Below, piece by piece: positions 32,836 through 40,429 of a DNA stretch of 47,552 bases. The translations under genes were made by a program, and so were the position numbers. The notes below the pieces were generated by a model. It saw only the letters and a program-made list of their open reading frames with translations. It made no database searches and was not told the DNA's origin. The DNA is taken from the NCBI GenBank assembly GCA_900546245.1, contig URBY01000004.1:1-47552 (forward strand), written 5' to 3'. The DNA comes from an uncultured Mycoplasmatota bacterium. Lineage in GTDB: Bacteria; Bacillota_I; Bacilli_A; RF39; UBA660. The first letter of the stretch is position 1. Each line of letters starts with the position of its first letter.

Positions 32836-33495
32836 TTAAATAATCCACTTTTTGTTATCCATTAACATAATATATTTTAGATCTAGCTTATTTGAAAATG
32901 ATTCTACTCCTTTAAATATTTTTTTAGTGAAATAATATTCATTTATTTCTTTTAAATTAACTTCACCATCCGTAATAAAATTTATTTTAAGATTGTTATT
33001 TTCTATAGTTATATCAATATCATTTACATGACTATATTCTTTATTACCTTTAACCTTTTTCCCATAATATGAAAGTCTTTCTTTTGTCATATCAAGTTTA
33101 TCTGCAAATATCAATATTATTCCATATAAATTATCTGTTTCAAAGCCATCACTATGATTCTTAATTGCATCAAGTATTAAATTAATATCATCAAATTTTA
33201 TATCATTATTAATAAAATAATCTTTTGCAAATAAATAACTTCTGTATGCATGATTTTCTTTTCCCAAAATAGCACCTGTATCATGAAGTATACATGCTAT
33301 CTTTTCTTTATAAATAAATTCTTCATCAAATTCTAATTTATTTAGTACATTATCTATTATTTTTTCTACTCTTTTTATATGATTTAAATCATGATATGCC
33401 CATCCACCAGTTTTATCTTCAAACTTTCTTATATTTTCATACCTATCTATTATTTTTTTATCATTAATTATTTTTTCATATATTTCTTTAAACAT
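32836..33495 (-). CDS. HD-domain phosphohydrolase (small)
   Basis: About 219 aa from the ATG at 33495, preceded by AAGGTGATAATA. GGWAYHDLNHIKRVEKI (first His), CILHDTGAILG (HD), IKNHSDGF and FADKLDMTK (distal Asp) form an HD metal site as in YedJ/YpgQ-like phosphohydrolases. Likely acts on a nucleotide. Confidence 0.85.
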   Translation of the reverse strand: MFKEIYEKIINDKKIIDRYENIRKFEDKTGGWAYHDLNHIKRVEKIIDNVLNKLEFDEEFIYKEKIACILHDTGAILGKENHAYRSYLFAKDYFINNDIKFDDINLILDAIKNHSDGFETDNLYGIILIFADKLDMTKERLSYYGKKVKGNKEYSHVNDIDITIENNNLKINFITDGEVNLKEINEYYFTKKIFKGVESFSNKLDLKYIMLMDNKKWII

Positions 33496-33551
33496 TATTA
33501 TCACCTTGTAATTAATAATATTCATTCATATTATAATAATTACTTTAGATT

Positions 33552-33578
33552 AAAAAAAAGCAAACATAATCGTTTACT
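33552..33578 (-). terminator. Intrinsic terminator after the lipoprotein gene
   Basis: Seven-bp stem (AGTAAAC with GTTTGCT, one G-U pair) and a run of eight Ts on the minus strand. Confidence 0.75.
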
Positions 33579-34031
33579 TTAATTAATTAAAATATCAACA
33601 TTCCCAGTAAAATCATTTGTATCAATAACAAAATAATTACTACCACTTTTTACATTAAAATCAAATTCATATAAACCACTATCTTTAGTTAATATTTTTT
33701 CTTCTTCATTTAAATTCATTTTTATAGTTATTTCACCTGATACTTTTTCAAGATATATTTTTATATGAATATTATCTTCATCTCTATTTAAAGTAGTACC
33801 ACCAAAAATAGTTTCTTTTTTACTAGATTTTTCGTAATTTGACACATAAGTTCCAGTATAATGATCTATACCAAAACTTCTTTTACCTATTAAATCATTA
33901 TCCTTAGTAAGAATTTCATCGCCAAACTTTTTACTTGCATCATCAAAAGTTTTTATTACTCTATCTTTTGAACAACCAGTTAAAAATATAGTACAAATTA
34001 TAACAAATATAACTATTATAAACTTTTTCAT
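33579..34031 (-). CDS. Lipoprotein adjacent to a decayed Bce-type module
   Basis: 150 aa. Signal peptide MKKFIIVIFVIICTIFLTGC with a clear lipobox (LTGC), then a beta-rich domain (YTGTYVSNYEKSSKKETIFG, GEITIKMNLNEEE, YFVIDTNDFTGNVDI). Similar lipoproteins are often encoded after antimicrobial-peptide sensing ABC/two-component modules in gut Firmicutes. It follows the chimera gene by one base, the order expected for the last gene of such a module. Confidence 0.75.
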   Translation of the reverse strand: MKKFIIVIFVIICTIFLTGCSKDRVIKTFDDASKKFGDEILTKDNDLIGKRSFGIDHYTGTYVSNYEKSSKKETIFGGTTLNRDEDNIHIKIYLEKVSGEITIKMNLNEEEKILTKDSGLYEFDFNVKSGSNYFVIDTNDFTGNVDILIN

Positions 34032-34032
34032 A

Positions 34033-34560
34033 TTATCTTTCTCTTATAATATTCTTACTAGCAAAATATGTTAATAAGAAATATCCACCATATATTAAAA
34101 CTAAAAATATAAATGTCATAGTAATTGATGAAGTAAGACCACTAATACCCATAGTTTCAAGTATTTTGTTTGCAAATTTTATACCAAATATTGAATGAAC
34201 TATAGCAAGCAATAAAGGAATCATAAAGAATATAAATATTTGATTAAATAATGCTTTATTGATCATTTTTTCATCTGCGCCATATGTTATTGATAATGCT
34301 TCATCTATTTCTCCTGATTTACTTGTAACCATAATTACAGGTACACTACTTTCTTTTCTGATTTCTTTTAATAAAAGTTCTCCATTAAGATATGGAATAT
34401 TTATATCTAAAAGTATTAAATCAGGATTGTATTTAAATATTTCTTCTTTTGCTTTTTCAAAATTTTTAACACTTTCTACTAAATATGATGAATTTTTAAG
34501 TAATTCACTAAGTTCATCCTTAATTACTTCATCATCTTCTACGATCATGATTTTTTTCAT
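34033..34560 (-). pseudogene. Chimera: response-regulator receiver fused to the tail of an FtsX-type permease
   Basis: 175 aa. Residues 1-95 are a receiver domain (IMIVEDDEV with the acidic pocket, DLILLDINIPYLNG with the phospho-acceptor Asp, VIMVTSKSGEIDEALSITYGAD), cut exactly where DYxxKPF should follow. Residues 96-175 read EKMINKALFNQIFIFFMIPL and IKFANKILETMG, then two hydrophobic helices and FASKNIIRER, the C-terminal end of a BceB/YxdM-like permease. The rest of the regulator, the histidine kinase, the ATPase and most of the permease are missing. An in-frame deletion through a Bce-type locus explains this; an assembly chimera is the alternative. Confidence 0.8.
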
Positions 34561-34582
34561 ATTTTTTTCTCCCTTGAATATT

Positions 34583-34626
34583 ATTATACTATATTTTTAT
34601 ATAATTAAATCTTACAATATTGTAAG
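34583..34626 (-). promoter_or_regulatory. BceR-like operator and promoter of the chimera-lipoprotein unit
   Basis: Perfect 16-bp palindrome CTTACAATATTGTAAG (34611-34626) contains TTACA-N4-TGTAA, the form I recall for Bce-type response-regulator sites. On the minus strand it adjoins a poor -35, and TATAAT is at 34583-34588, the arrangement of an activated promoter. It is also about 60 bp upstream of the likely start of the plus-strand gene at 34694. Confidence 0.6.
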
Positions 34627-34693
34627 AAATAGATATTTATTATCACGAACCTGAATAAATTTAAATATAATATATTGAAGGGAGAGATATATT

Positions 34694-34843
34694 ATGTATT
34701 ATCAATATCCATACCCATATCAAGGTTATGGTTACCAGCAAAATAATGGCGGTTATGGTTTTGTTTGGGGTATTATTATAGTAGTATTTATAATTTTCTT
34801 ATTATTCTGGGGTTTTGGCGCAGTTAATAAAGGATGCAACTAA
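34694..34843 (+). CDS. Tyr/Gly-rich 49-aa membrane peptide (YjcZ-like)
   Basis: ATG preceded by GAAGGGAG. The peptide has a Tyr/Pro/Gly/Gln-rich head (MYYQYPYPYQGYGYQQNNGG), one hydrophobic helix (about 24-40: WGIIIVVFIIFLLFWG) and a short tail ending in Lys-Gly-Cys-Asn. It resembles the small YjcZ/sporulation-type proteins of Firmicutes in layout. TATAAT at 34666-34671 may be its -10. A terminator follows at 34873. It is one of the rare plus-strand genes. Confidence 0.6.
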   Translation: MYYQYPYPYQGYGYQQNNGGYGFVWGIIIVVFIIFLLFWGFGAVNKGCN

Positions 34844-34872
34844 CAAATTATACTCTCCATTTTTAGCATATG

Positions 34873-34898
34873 AAAACAAGCTTTTTAAGGCTTGTTTT
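34873..34898 (+). terminator. Terminator of the 49-aa membrane peptide gene
   Basis: Nine-bp stem AAAACAAGC/GCTTGTTTT (34873-34881, 34890-34898), 8-nt loop, then a T-rich stretch. Confidence 0.75.
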
Positions 34899-34922
34899 AT
34901 TAATTTTTTGTTAACTTTTTTA

Positions 34923-34951
34923 TTGATAATTAAACACTTGGTTGTTATAAT
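34923..34951 (+). promoter_or_regulatory. Promoter of the structured small RNA
   Basis: TTGATA (34923-34928), 17 bp, TATAAT (34946-34951) with a TGT extended -10. The start predicted seven bases on is G34958, exactly the first base of the closing helix of the RNA. Confidence 0.75.
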
Positions 34952-34957
34952 TAGTTT

Positions 34958-35200
34958 GGATACGTTTGAAATATCAGATGTTTTACCTTTTGGAACCTCA
35001 TCAGGGGGTTACGAAAGGAGAGTGATATTATGTCTAAGAAAGAAAAATCTTTACATAGAATAATTAGACTCCTTATACTAGTAATTATTTTGTTAATTCT
35101 TTTATAAGAAAAAGACATCTGATTTAAGCTAATGCTTATTTCAGATGAAATCCACAAAAGGGATTACATTTGATTCACGCAATCAAACGTATCCTTTTTT
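34958..35200 (+). ncRNA. Structured ~243-nt RNA with paired ends and an internal hydrophobic ORF
   Basis: The first 12 nt (34958-34969) pair perfectly with 35183-35194, which is followed by T6 (35195-35200), so the transcript's own ends close the structure. A second helix joins 34973-34984 with 35112-35123 (one G-U). The 35116-35122 arm can instead pair with 35141-35147, giving a local hairpin after the ORF. The ribosome binding site AAAGG (35014-35018) can pair with CCTTT (34986-34990), supported by AACC/GGTT inside. Closed ends, masked ribosome binding site and switchable helices are known features of type I toxin mRNAs. No match to tmRNA, SRP RNA or RNase P. Confidence 0.62.
35030..35107 (+). 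CDS. 25-aa hydrophobic peptide within the structured RNA
   Basis: ATG after GAAAGGAGAGTGATATT; 25 codons then TAA. Basic head MSKKEKSLHRIIR then an unbroken hydrophobic run LLILVIILLILL. This is the composition of small membrane-acting toxins or membrane micropeptides. I cannot assign it to Fst, Ldr, TxpA or other named toxins. The stop codon lies five nt before the 3' arm of the second helix. Confidence 0.6.
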   Translation: MSKKEKSLHRIIRLLILVIILLILL

Positions 35201-35311
35201 ATTTTATGAAGTTTCCTTCATCTGTATTCATAATATCACATATTTTATTTTTTTTCAATACCATAACAATCATAATCTATACTCTATTTTTCAATATAAT
35301 AATTAAAAAAA

Positions 35312-35569
35312 TTAATTCATTTTTTTTACCAACATTTGGCCTTTTTCTAATGAGTCACTAGAATAATAAATTTCATCATTTTCTAAATTGTGATCATTTA
35401 AATGATTTTGTCTACTTTTTTCACGAATACTTCTATCTAATTCTTCTAATTTTGAACTACTAACTGGGATTCTACTAACTGGTTCTGATTTTGGACCCAC
35501 AGCAGACATATAATTTAATTTAGCTTTAACAAATTTTTTTCTTTCTATTTCTTTATTAAAATTATTCAT
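35312..35569 (-). CDS. Hypothetical protein, charged, 85 aa
   Basis: Highly charged, no hydrophobic segment: starts MNNFNKEIERKKFVKAKLNY and contains VSSSKLEELDRSIREKSRQN. AGGAGAAAAAAG precedes the ATG. I do not recognise it. It stands between the structured RNA and the DUF1848 gene. 35201-35311 and 35570-35687 show no further features. Confidence 0.6.
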   Translation of the reverse strand: MNNFNKEIERKKFVKAKLNYMSAVGPKSEPVSRIPVSSSKLEELDRSIREKSRQNHLNDHNLENDEIYYSSDSLEKGQMLVKKMN

Positions 35570-35687
35570 CTTTTTTCTCCTATTCTTTTATTATATTTTT
35601 TTAAACATATAATTTAAACTAGACTTACTTCAGAGATTTCTTTAACTCAACTTCATAATATCATACTTTATTACTTTCTTCAAACAA

Positions 35688-36578
35688 TTAATTATATCTT
35701 CTTTTTACAACATCATCTTCTTCTAATTTACCAATTAATAAAGATGAATTTTTATCATGTTTAATTACATTTTCTTTTACCATTTTTTCATCATAATTAG
35801 CATAACAATACTTGCAAAAATGGGAACATGTATTATATGCGCCTACATCAACCATTTGAACAAAGTTACAATTACCACCTTTTCTTGCAGTCCATGATTT
35901 AAAATTAGTCTTACCTGTTAATTTAAATGCTAATGTATGAGATAAACACTCTCCCTTTTTAAATCCATACTCAGTCAAATTTTTTTCTTCGAAACAAGTT
36001 TGAACAGTCATATTGTTCTTTTTTGCACTTAAACTAAAACTTTCACCAATCATCTTATAATCATTTTCAGTAAAATTTCTATATCTTATGCTATTCATAT
36101 TTTTTCTAACATTTTTATAATCATCTATAAATGAAACAATTATAGTTTTTACATATCCATTTAATAAAGTACATAACTTATCAAAATTTCTTATGTGATA
36201 ATCTAAAGTATATTCATCACTAATAAATATTGGATCATATCTAACACATATATTATCTTTACCAATTATATTTGATAACTTTTTTATAGCTTCTATTATT
36301 TTCCCTTTTGGTGGTACATTTACTTCAATATCTCTTTTATATGGTGTTAATGTTACATGAAATAATATAGGTTTATTTATTTTTTTTATTTTATCTAAAA
36401 TTGGTATTGGATTTTTAGTACAAAATAATATTAAATCAACATCTTCAAAATATATTCTACTTACTAATTTTTTATTAAATGGATTTCTAACATCTACAAA
36501 TCCTTCCTTTATTCTATTCATAAACCAATCTGAATAAAATGCGACTATATCAGTTCTTCCACTAACATTTAACACCAT
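35688..36578 (-). CDS. DUF1848 family protein
   Basis: About 296 aa from the ATG at 36578 (ATAGGTGAAGTAATT upstream); a longer frame to 36620 has no ribosome binding site. VSGRTDIVAFYSDWFMNRI, VRNPFNKKLVSRI, DLILFCTKNPIPIL and ICVRYDPIFI are the DUF1848 core. The C-terminal CSHFCKYCYANY and the earlier Cys residues form a CxxxCxxC-like cluster suggesting an Fe-S centre, as in radical SAM-like proteins. Function unknown. Confidence 0.82.
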   Translation of the reverse strand: MVLNVSGRTDIVAFYSDWFMNRIKEGFVDVRNPFNKKLVSRIYFEDVDLILFCTKNPIPILDKIKKINKPILFHVTLTPYKRDIEVNVPPKGKIIEAIKKLSNIIGKDNICVRYDPIFISDEYTLDYHIRNFDKLCTLLNGYVKTIIVSFIDDYKNVRKNMNSIRYRNFTENDYKMIGESFSLSAKKNNMTVQTCFEEKNLTEYGFKKGECLSHTLAFKLTGKTNFKSWTARKGGNCNFVQMVDVGAYNTCSHFCKYCYANYDEKMVKENVIKHDKNSSLLIGKLEEDDVVKRRYN

Positions 36579-36635
36579 AATTACTTCACCTATTTCTATT
36601 ATACAAAAAAAATAGGACATTTGTCCTATAAATAA

Positions 36636-37245
36636 TTATATACTATAACCTTTTATTAATACATTAATACTAGAAAATTCAATATTACTAGTTGCAGTAT
36701 CTCCATCTATTTCAGTTTTAATCTGAAGTGTTGCAGGAGCAGTTATATCAACAAATGATATTTCAGAAAAGTCCATATCTTCTGTATTACCTTTTGATAA
36801 TATAAATGACATATCTGTTAATACCTCAGAGGTTTCACTTTTTATAAGATAAAATGCTCCTCCTATATCTTTAGTAACACCTGAAATTCTACCACAAACT
36901 GTAATTTCATATAATCCACTTTGATTAATTTTTATACTGTTACTACCTTCCATTGATATTTTATTTGTAATGCCTGGAATTATTCTTGAAGCACCTGTAA
37001 GTGCAATTCCTGCAACTGTTGTATTTGGATAACTAACAAAAGCAATTACATCATATGATGTTTGGCCTGCTGGGCCAACACTACCTTGATCACCATTTTC
37101 AACTTTTTCTCCTTTTGGTATATAAAAAGTTAAATAATGTGTATTATTATTAAATTCATCTTGTACTTTTGCAGGTTCATCAAGATTTATTGTTTTTGTT
37201 TCTTATTTCATTACTTTCCATAATATATTTTATTTTTTCATCCAT
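36636..37245 (-). pseudogene. Collagen-like/jelly-roll (BclA-like) surface protein, frameshifted
   Basis: From an ATG at 37245 with GAGG upstream, the frame reads MDEKIKYIMESNEIRN and breaks at an A5 tract (37193-37197). Removing one A restores a 202-aa protein: KTINLDEPAKVQDEFN, THYLTFYIPKGEK, a short collagen-like GDQGSVGPAGQ, then a C1q/TNF-like C-terminal domain (AGIALTGASRIIPG, INQSGLYEITVCGRI, FSSINVLIKGYSI), as in exosporium BclA-type proteins. As it stands only the last 105 codons form an ATG-started frame (36636-36953). True slippage or a sequence error cannot be distinguished. Confidence 0.7.
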
Positions 37246-37313
37246 AGTATTACCTCATTTCTAAAATATATTATGAGTAATTTTTTTACATTCTTATTTT
37301 AATAGTCTAATCA

Positions 37314-37394
37314 TTAAAGAGTATTTATCCAGTTATTAATTTCATCCATGCTTGTTACTAAATCATCTAAATAACTTTTAAACATAATATTCAT
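37314..37394 (-). CDS. 26-aa small protein coupled to the preceding membrane protein
   Basis: Starts MNIMFKSYLDDLVTSMDEIN. Its ATG overlaps the TGA of the 60-aa protein (ATGA), suggesting coupled translation. It has no ribosome binding site of its own. Unrecognised; could be chance. Confidence 0.35.
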   Translation of the reverse strand: MNIMFKSYLDDLVTSMDEINNWINTL

Positions 37395-37573
37395 TTATTT
37401 TTTTGAATCAAGTTAACAAATAAAATTATTATATCTATAACTAAAAATACAATCCATATAATATCAAATTTATTCATAATAAAGTATTCAATTATAAATC
37501 CTATTATTCCTAATATTAATCCTATTATAGAAATTACTATGCAATACTTTTTTTGACCTACTTCATCTTTCAT
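37391..37573 (-). CDS. Small two-helix membrane protein, 60 aa
   Basis: KKYCIVISIIGLILGIIGFI and IIWIVFLVIDIIILFVNLI are two transmembrane segments separated by a short loop, with charged ends. I do not recognise it. AAGAGGTATTT precedes the ATG. Confidence 0.6.
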   Translation of the reverse strand: MKDEVGQKKYCIVISIIGLILGIIGFIIEYFIMNKFDIIWIVFLVIDIIILFVNLIQKNK

Positions 37574-37598
37574 AAATACCTCTTAATAAATCAATTTT

Positions 37599-37778
37599 TA
37601 TAATTTAACAACTCTAACCTTAACCTATCATATACTTTAGTTTCTAGTTTTAATTTTTTTATTTGAATTTTTAAATATATTTTTTATTTCTTGCCAAAAT
37701 AGTTACATCATTACCTTTTTTTATAGAATGTGCTAGATTTGATTCTAATACACCCGTACCAATAATTAATATTCTCAT
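37599..37778 (-). pseudogene. Remnant of a ketopantoate-reductase-like (PanE/ApbA) gene
   Basis: The 35-codon frame at 37671-37778 starts MRILIIGTGVLESNLAHSIK and continues NDVTILARNKKYI, then stops. This is the NAD(P)-binding start of ApbA/PanE proteins (GxGxxGS, here with Glu-Ser), which should be about 300 aa. Downstream, another frame to 37599 reads KLETKVYDRLRLELLNYKN and looks like a fragment of unrelated coding sequence, consistent with a deletion. Its ATG overlaps the TGA of the preceding 515-aa gene. Confidence 0.65.
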
Positions 37779-39322
37779 TTCACATCAACCTTTTCTACTT
37801 CTTCTGATATTCCAACACCTGTATTTGGATTAACTTTTGTATACATTAAATCAGCCAAATACAAAGATATTAAAACTACACATAATATACTTGCAATCTT
37901 TGGTTTTATTTTACTATATAAATTATCAAGTATAGGCGCAATAACATATGTAAATGCACAACCTGCAAGTCCAAATACAAGAAGACCTTCAAGGCATACT
38001 CTTCCATTAATATTTAAGAAATATCCTGTATAATCCCAATACTTTAAGTGTTTAAATGTTTCTAAATACCAAGCAGTTGAATACTCTAATAAACCACATA
38101 AAATAAATGCACTTATAAATAACAATACTGGTTTATTTCTAAATTTCTTAAGAAGTATTAATATTAGTAATCCACCAAATCCATATATTGGAAGCCAAGG
38201 TCCATGCATTGTCCCTCTATTTACAAATGTACCATTATTTAATAAATTTAAAAATACTTCCCAAATCCAACCAACAAATGAAAATGTAAAGAAGAATAAT
38301 ATATATGTTTTAATACTATAATCTTTATTAAAATCACCTTTTAACCATTTTCTTGTTTGAATAGTATATTTTTCTTCTGGATATTCTTCATTTATTCTTT
38401 CTTCTATATCTAATAATGAATCATTCAATAGTTTCCTATAATTATCATCTAACTTAACTTCATTTCTTAGAGTCATATATACTTCTGCACGAATTGCTTC
38501 TTTATATACATCTGAGAAAAATATACCACTTAAATTAAATGTACATAATTTTAATATTCCCCATCCAATTAAAGATAAATCTAAATAAAATAATTTTAAT
38601 TTATTTCCTTTTGTTAATTCTTTTGATAATTTAAATGCTTCTTTTTTAGTAATTTTTGGATTTTCTGCTAAAATATATGGTATTAATGAATATTCATAAT
38701 ATTTAATTATTCCACCTATTATAGTAAAATTCCATAATATCTGATATATATTTTTTATAAATAAAATGTATGCCATATGAAATGTTTTTTTTACTTTATA
38801 TGGATAAATTAATCTATCAATTTTTGTATCATAATATCTTCTTTTTTCTAAAAAGTATCTATTTTTTCCTATTTCAAGTGTATTAATAAATATAATTGCA
38901 AATAATGCTAAAACAATACTACTTAAAAATATTGTTACTGCAGAACCTATCTTACCTTCAAAGACTACTTTATTTATACCATTAAGAATCGCAAATACAA
39001 GTGAACCACTACTTGTTGTTTCATTAATTATATATGATAGTACTCCATTTGTATATTTATTACTAAAATCTTTTTTAATTTGTTTTTCACTAGGTAATTT
39101 TTTTTCTATTTCATCTAGTACTTCTGTACCACTAATTTTTTTATTATTAATTATTTTATTTGCTTCTTTTTGTGCAGCTGGAATATCTATTAGGTTTTTT
39201 GTTGTAAAGTTAAATCCTCCTGCAAGAAGCAAAGAACAAACAAATACGAGTATTACACTTCTAAAATAATGTTTTTTTATATTTTTTTTGGCTTCTTTTT
39301 TTATTAATCTTTGATTAATCAT
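37775..39322 (-). CDS. DUF975 - CmpB-type (putative ABC transporter type IV) membrane protein
   Basis: 515 aa polytopic protein. Residues 1-300 are DUF975-like (KKNIKKHYFRSVILVFVCSL, ALFAIIFINTLEIGKNRYFL, YEYSLIPYILAENP, KITKKEAFKLSKEL). Residues 330-490 match the CmpB/PF06541 type (FFTFSFVGWIWEVFLNLLNN, NRGTMHGPWLPIYGFGG, CGLLEYSTAWYLE, YWDYTGYFLNINGRVCLEGL). Combination of these two modules occurs in Firmicutes; transport function is unproven. Its promoter is an extended -10 at 39354. Confidence 0.82.
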   Translation of the reverse strand: MINQRLIKKEAKKNIKKHYFRSVILVFVCSLLLAGGFNFTTKNLIDIPAAQKEANKIINNKKISGTEVLDEIEKKLPSEKQIKKDFSNKYTNGVLSYIINETTSSGSLVFAILNGINKVVFEGKIGSAVTIFLSSIVLALFAIIFINTLEIGKNRYFLEKRRYYDTKIDRLIYPYKVKKTFHMAYILFIKNIYQILWNFTIIGGIIKYYEYSLIPYILAENPKITKKEAFKLSKELTKGNKLKLFYLDLSLIGWGILKLCTFNLSGIFFSDVYKEAIRAEVYMTLRNEVKLDDNYRKLLNDSLLDIEERINEEYPEEKYTIQTRKWLKGDFNKDYSIKTYILFFFTFSFVGWIWEVFLNLLNNGTFVNRGTMHGPWLPIYGFGGLLILILLKKFRNKPVLLFISAFILCGLLEYSTAWYLETFKHLKYWDYTGYFLNINGRVCLEGLLVFGLAGCAFTYVIAPILDNLYSKIKPKIASILCVVLISLYLADLMYTKVNPNTGVGISEEVEKVDVK

Positions 39323-39353
39323 ATTATTACTCCTACTTCTTTTAACTATAGTA

Positions 39354-39362
39354 ATTATAGCA
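39354..39362 (-). promoter_or_regulatory. Extended -10 promoter of the DUF975-CmpB gene
   Basis: TG-C-TATAAT (-10 at 39354-39359) lies shortly after the T-tract of the lepB terminator. Confidence 0.6.
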
Positions 39363-39371
39363 TTTAAAGAT

Positions 39372-39398
39372 AAAAAAATAAACCATATATATGATTTA
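39372..39398 (-). terminator. Intrinsic terminator after lepB
   Basis: Hairpin of TAAATCATAT with ATATGGTTTA on the minus strand (one mismatch) followed by seven Ts. Confidence 0.7.
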
Positions 39399-39923
39399 CT
39401 TTACTATTCCGAGTTTATTTAAAGGCCATATTCTAAGTTTTGCTCTTCCAACAATTTGATTTTTTCTAACTACTCCAATAGTTGGATATCTACTATCTAA
39501 TGAATTTGCTCTATTATCACCCATTACAAAATAACAATCTCCTGGAATCTTAGTATGACCAATATCATTAATACTAAAATCATCTGTTTCTGTTGATGGA
39601 TATGGATCAGAAGTTTCCTTACCATTTATATAAAGCTTATTATCTTTATATTCTATTGTTTCACCAGGAAGACCTATAACTCTTTTTATTATAGATTTAT
39701 CGCCTTCATTTACAACAACAATATCATATCTTTTAACATCATTTCTTTTATATACAATTTTGTTTAGTATCATTATTTGGCCATTTGCTAAAGTTGTATC
39801 CATAGAACCACCATCTACTCTAACTGGATCTATAAAAAATATTCTAATTAATATTACTAAAACTATTATTAATAAATAGCTCATTATTGTTTTAAATGTT
39901 TTATTTTTAAATATATTTCCCAT
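39396..39923 (-). CDS. lepB: Signal peptidase I
   Basis: Cleaves signal peptides at the outer face of the membrane. About 175 aa from the ATG at 39923, which has GGAGG five nt upstream; the ATG four codons earlier overlaps that site. N-terminal helix TIMSYLLIIVLVILIRIFF, catalytic Ser in VDGGSMDTTLANGQ, catalytic Lys in KSIIKRVIGLPGE, and YFVMGDNRANSLDSR (SDSR-like box). It lies 36 bp after rplS, as in other Firmicutes. Confidence 0.94.
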   Translation of the reverse strand: MGNIFKNKTFKTIMSYLLIIVLVILIRIFFIDPVRVDGGSMDTTLANGQIMILNKIVYKRNDVKRYDIVVVNEGDKSIIKRVIGLPGETIEYKDNKLYINGKETSDPYPSTETDDFSINDIGHTKIPGDCYFVMGDNRANSLDSRYPTIGVVRKNQIVGRAKLRIWPLNKLGIVK

Positions 39924-39959
39924 TTTATCCTCCATAACAAAAATAAGACTTTTGAAGTC

Positions 39960-40301
39960 TTATTTTCTTTCTTTTATTCTGTATGTACCAATAAAACCTC
40001 TTAAGAAAGTTAGTTTTGCTCTTCTTACTCTACCTTTTCTTACTACAGTTATTTTATCAATCTTTGGTGAATTAACTGGGAATATTCTTTCAACACCAAT
40101 TCCACCAGACATTTTTCTTACAGTAAAAGTTTCTGATATTCCACCACTTCTTTTAGCTACACAAACACCTTCAAAAGCTTGGATTCTTTCTCTTTTTCCT
40201 TCGATAATTCTAACGTCTACTCTAACAGTATCTCCAACTCTAAATTCTGGAATGTTAGGATTAATTTGTTTTGCAGTAATTTTTTCAATAATATTACTCA
40301 T
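39960..40301 (-). CDS. rplS: 50S ribosomal protein L19
   Basis: 113 aa, normal length. PEFRVGDTVRVDVRIIEGKR, IQAFEGVCVAKRSGG and VRRAKLTFLRGFIGTYRI are clear L19. Preceded by AAAAGGAGTGG and a structured leader. Followed by lepB in the same direction. Confidence 0.98.
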   Translation of the reverse strand: MSNIIEKITAKQINPNIPEFRVGDTVRVDVRIIEGKRERIQAFEGVCVAKRSGGISETFTVRKMSGGIGVERIFPVNSPKIDKITVVRKGRVRRAKLTFLRGFIGTYRIKERK

Positions 40302-40377
40302 ACGATTCCACTCCTTTTCTTATCCAGCAATCATATCAGACAATATAAAAACAGCGGATTGCCTTCTCGCAATATCG
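40302..40377 (-). promoter_or_regulatory. Probable L19 leader (autoregulatory) upstream of rplS
   Basis: The leader contains ATTGCGAGAAGGCAATCCGC, in which ATTGC and GCAAT pair around the GAGAAG loop, and later GATTGCTGGATAAG. It resembles the L19 leader known in Firmicutes, where L19 binds its own mRNA. The match is from memory and was not computed. Confidence 0.5.
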
Positions 40378-40406
40378 ATTGTAACATAAAAAAGATAAAA
40401 AGGCAA
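40378..40406 (-). promoter_or_regulatory. Promoter of rplS-lepB
   Basis: TTGCCT (40401-40406), 17 bp, TACAAT (40378-40383) with a TGT extended -10 on the minus strand, immediately after the glycosyltransferase gene. Confidence 0.72.
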
Positions 40407-40429
40407 GACTTTTTTTACTTTATTAGCAT

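Noticed and set aside
34958..35200. tmRNA, 6S RNA, SRP RNA or a riboswitch
   Set aside because: There is no tRNA-like end or tag ORF, no SRP GGAA-type loop, no large 6S bubble, and the RNA ends in a terminator before any downstream gene in the same direction.
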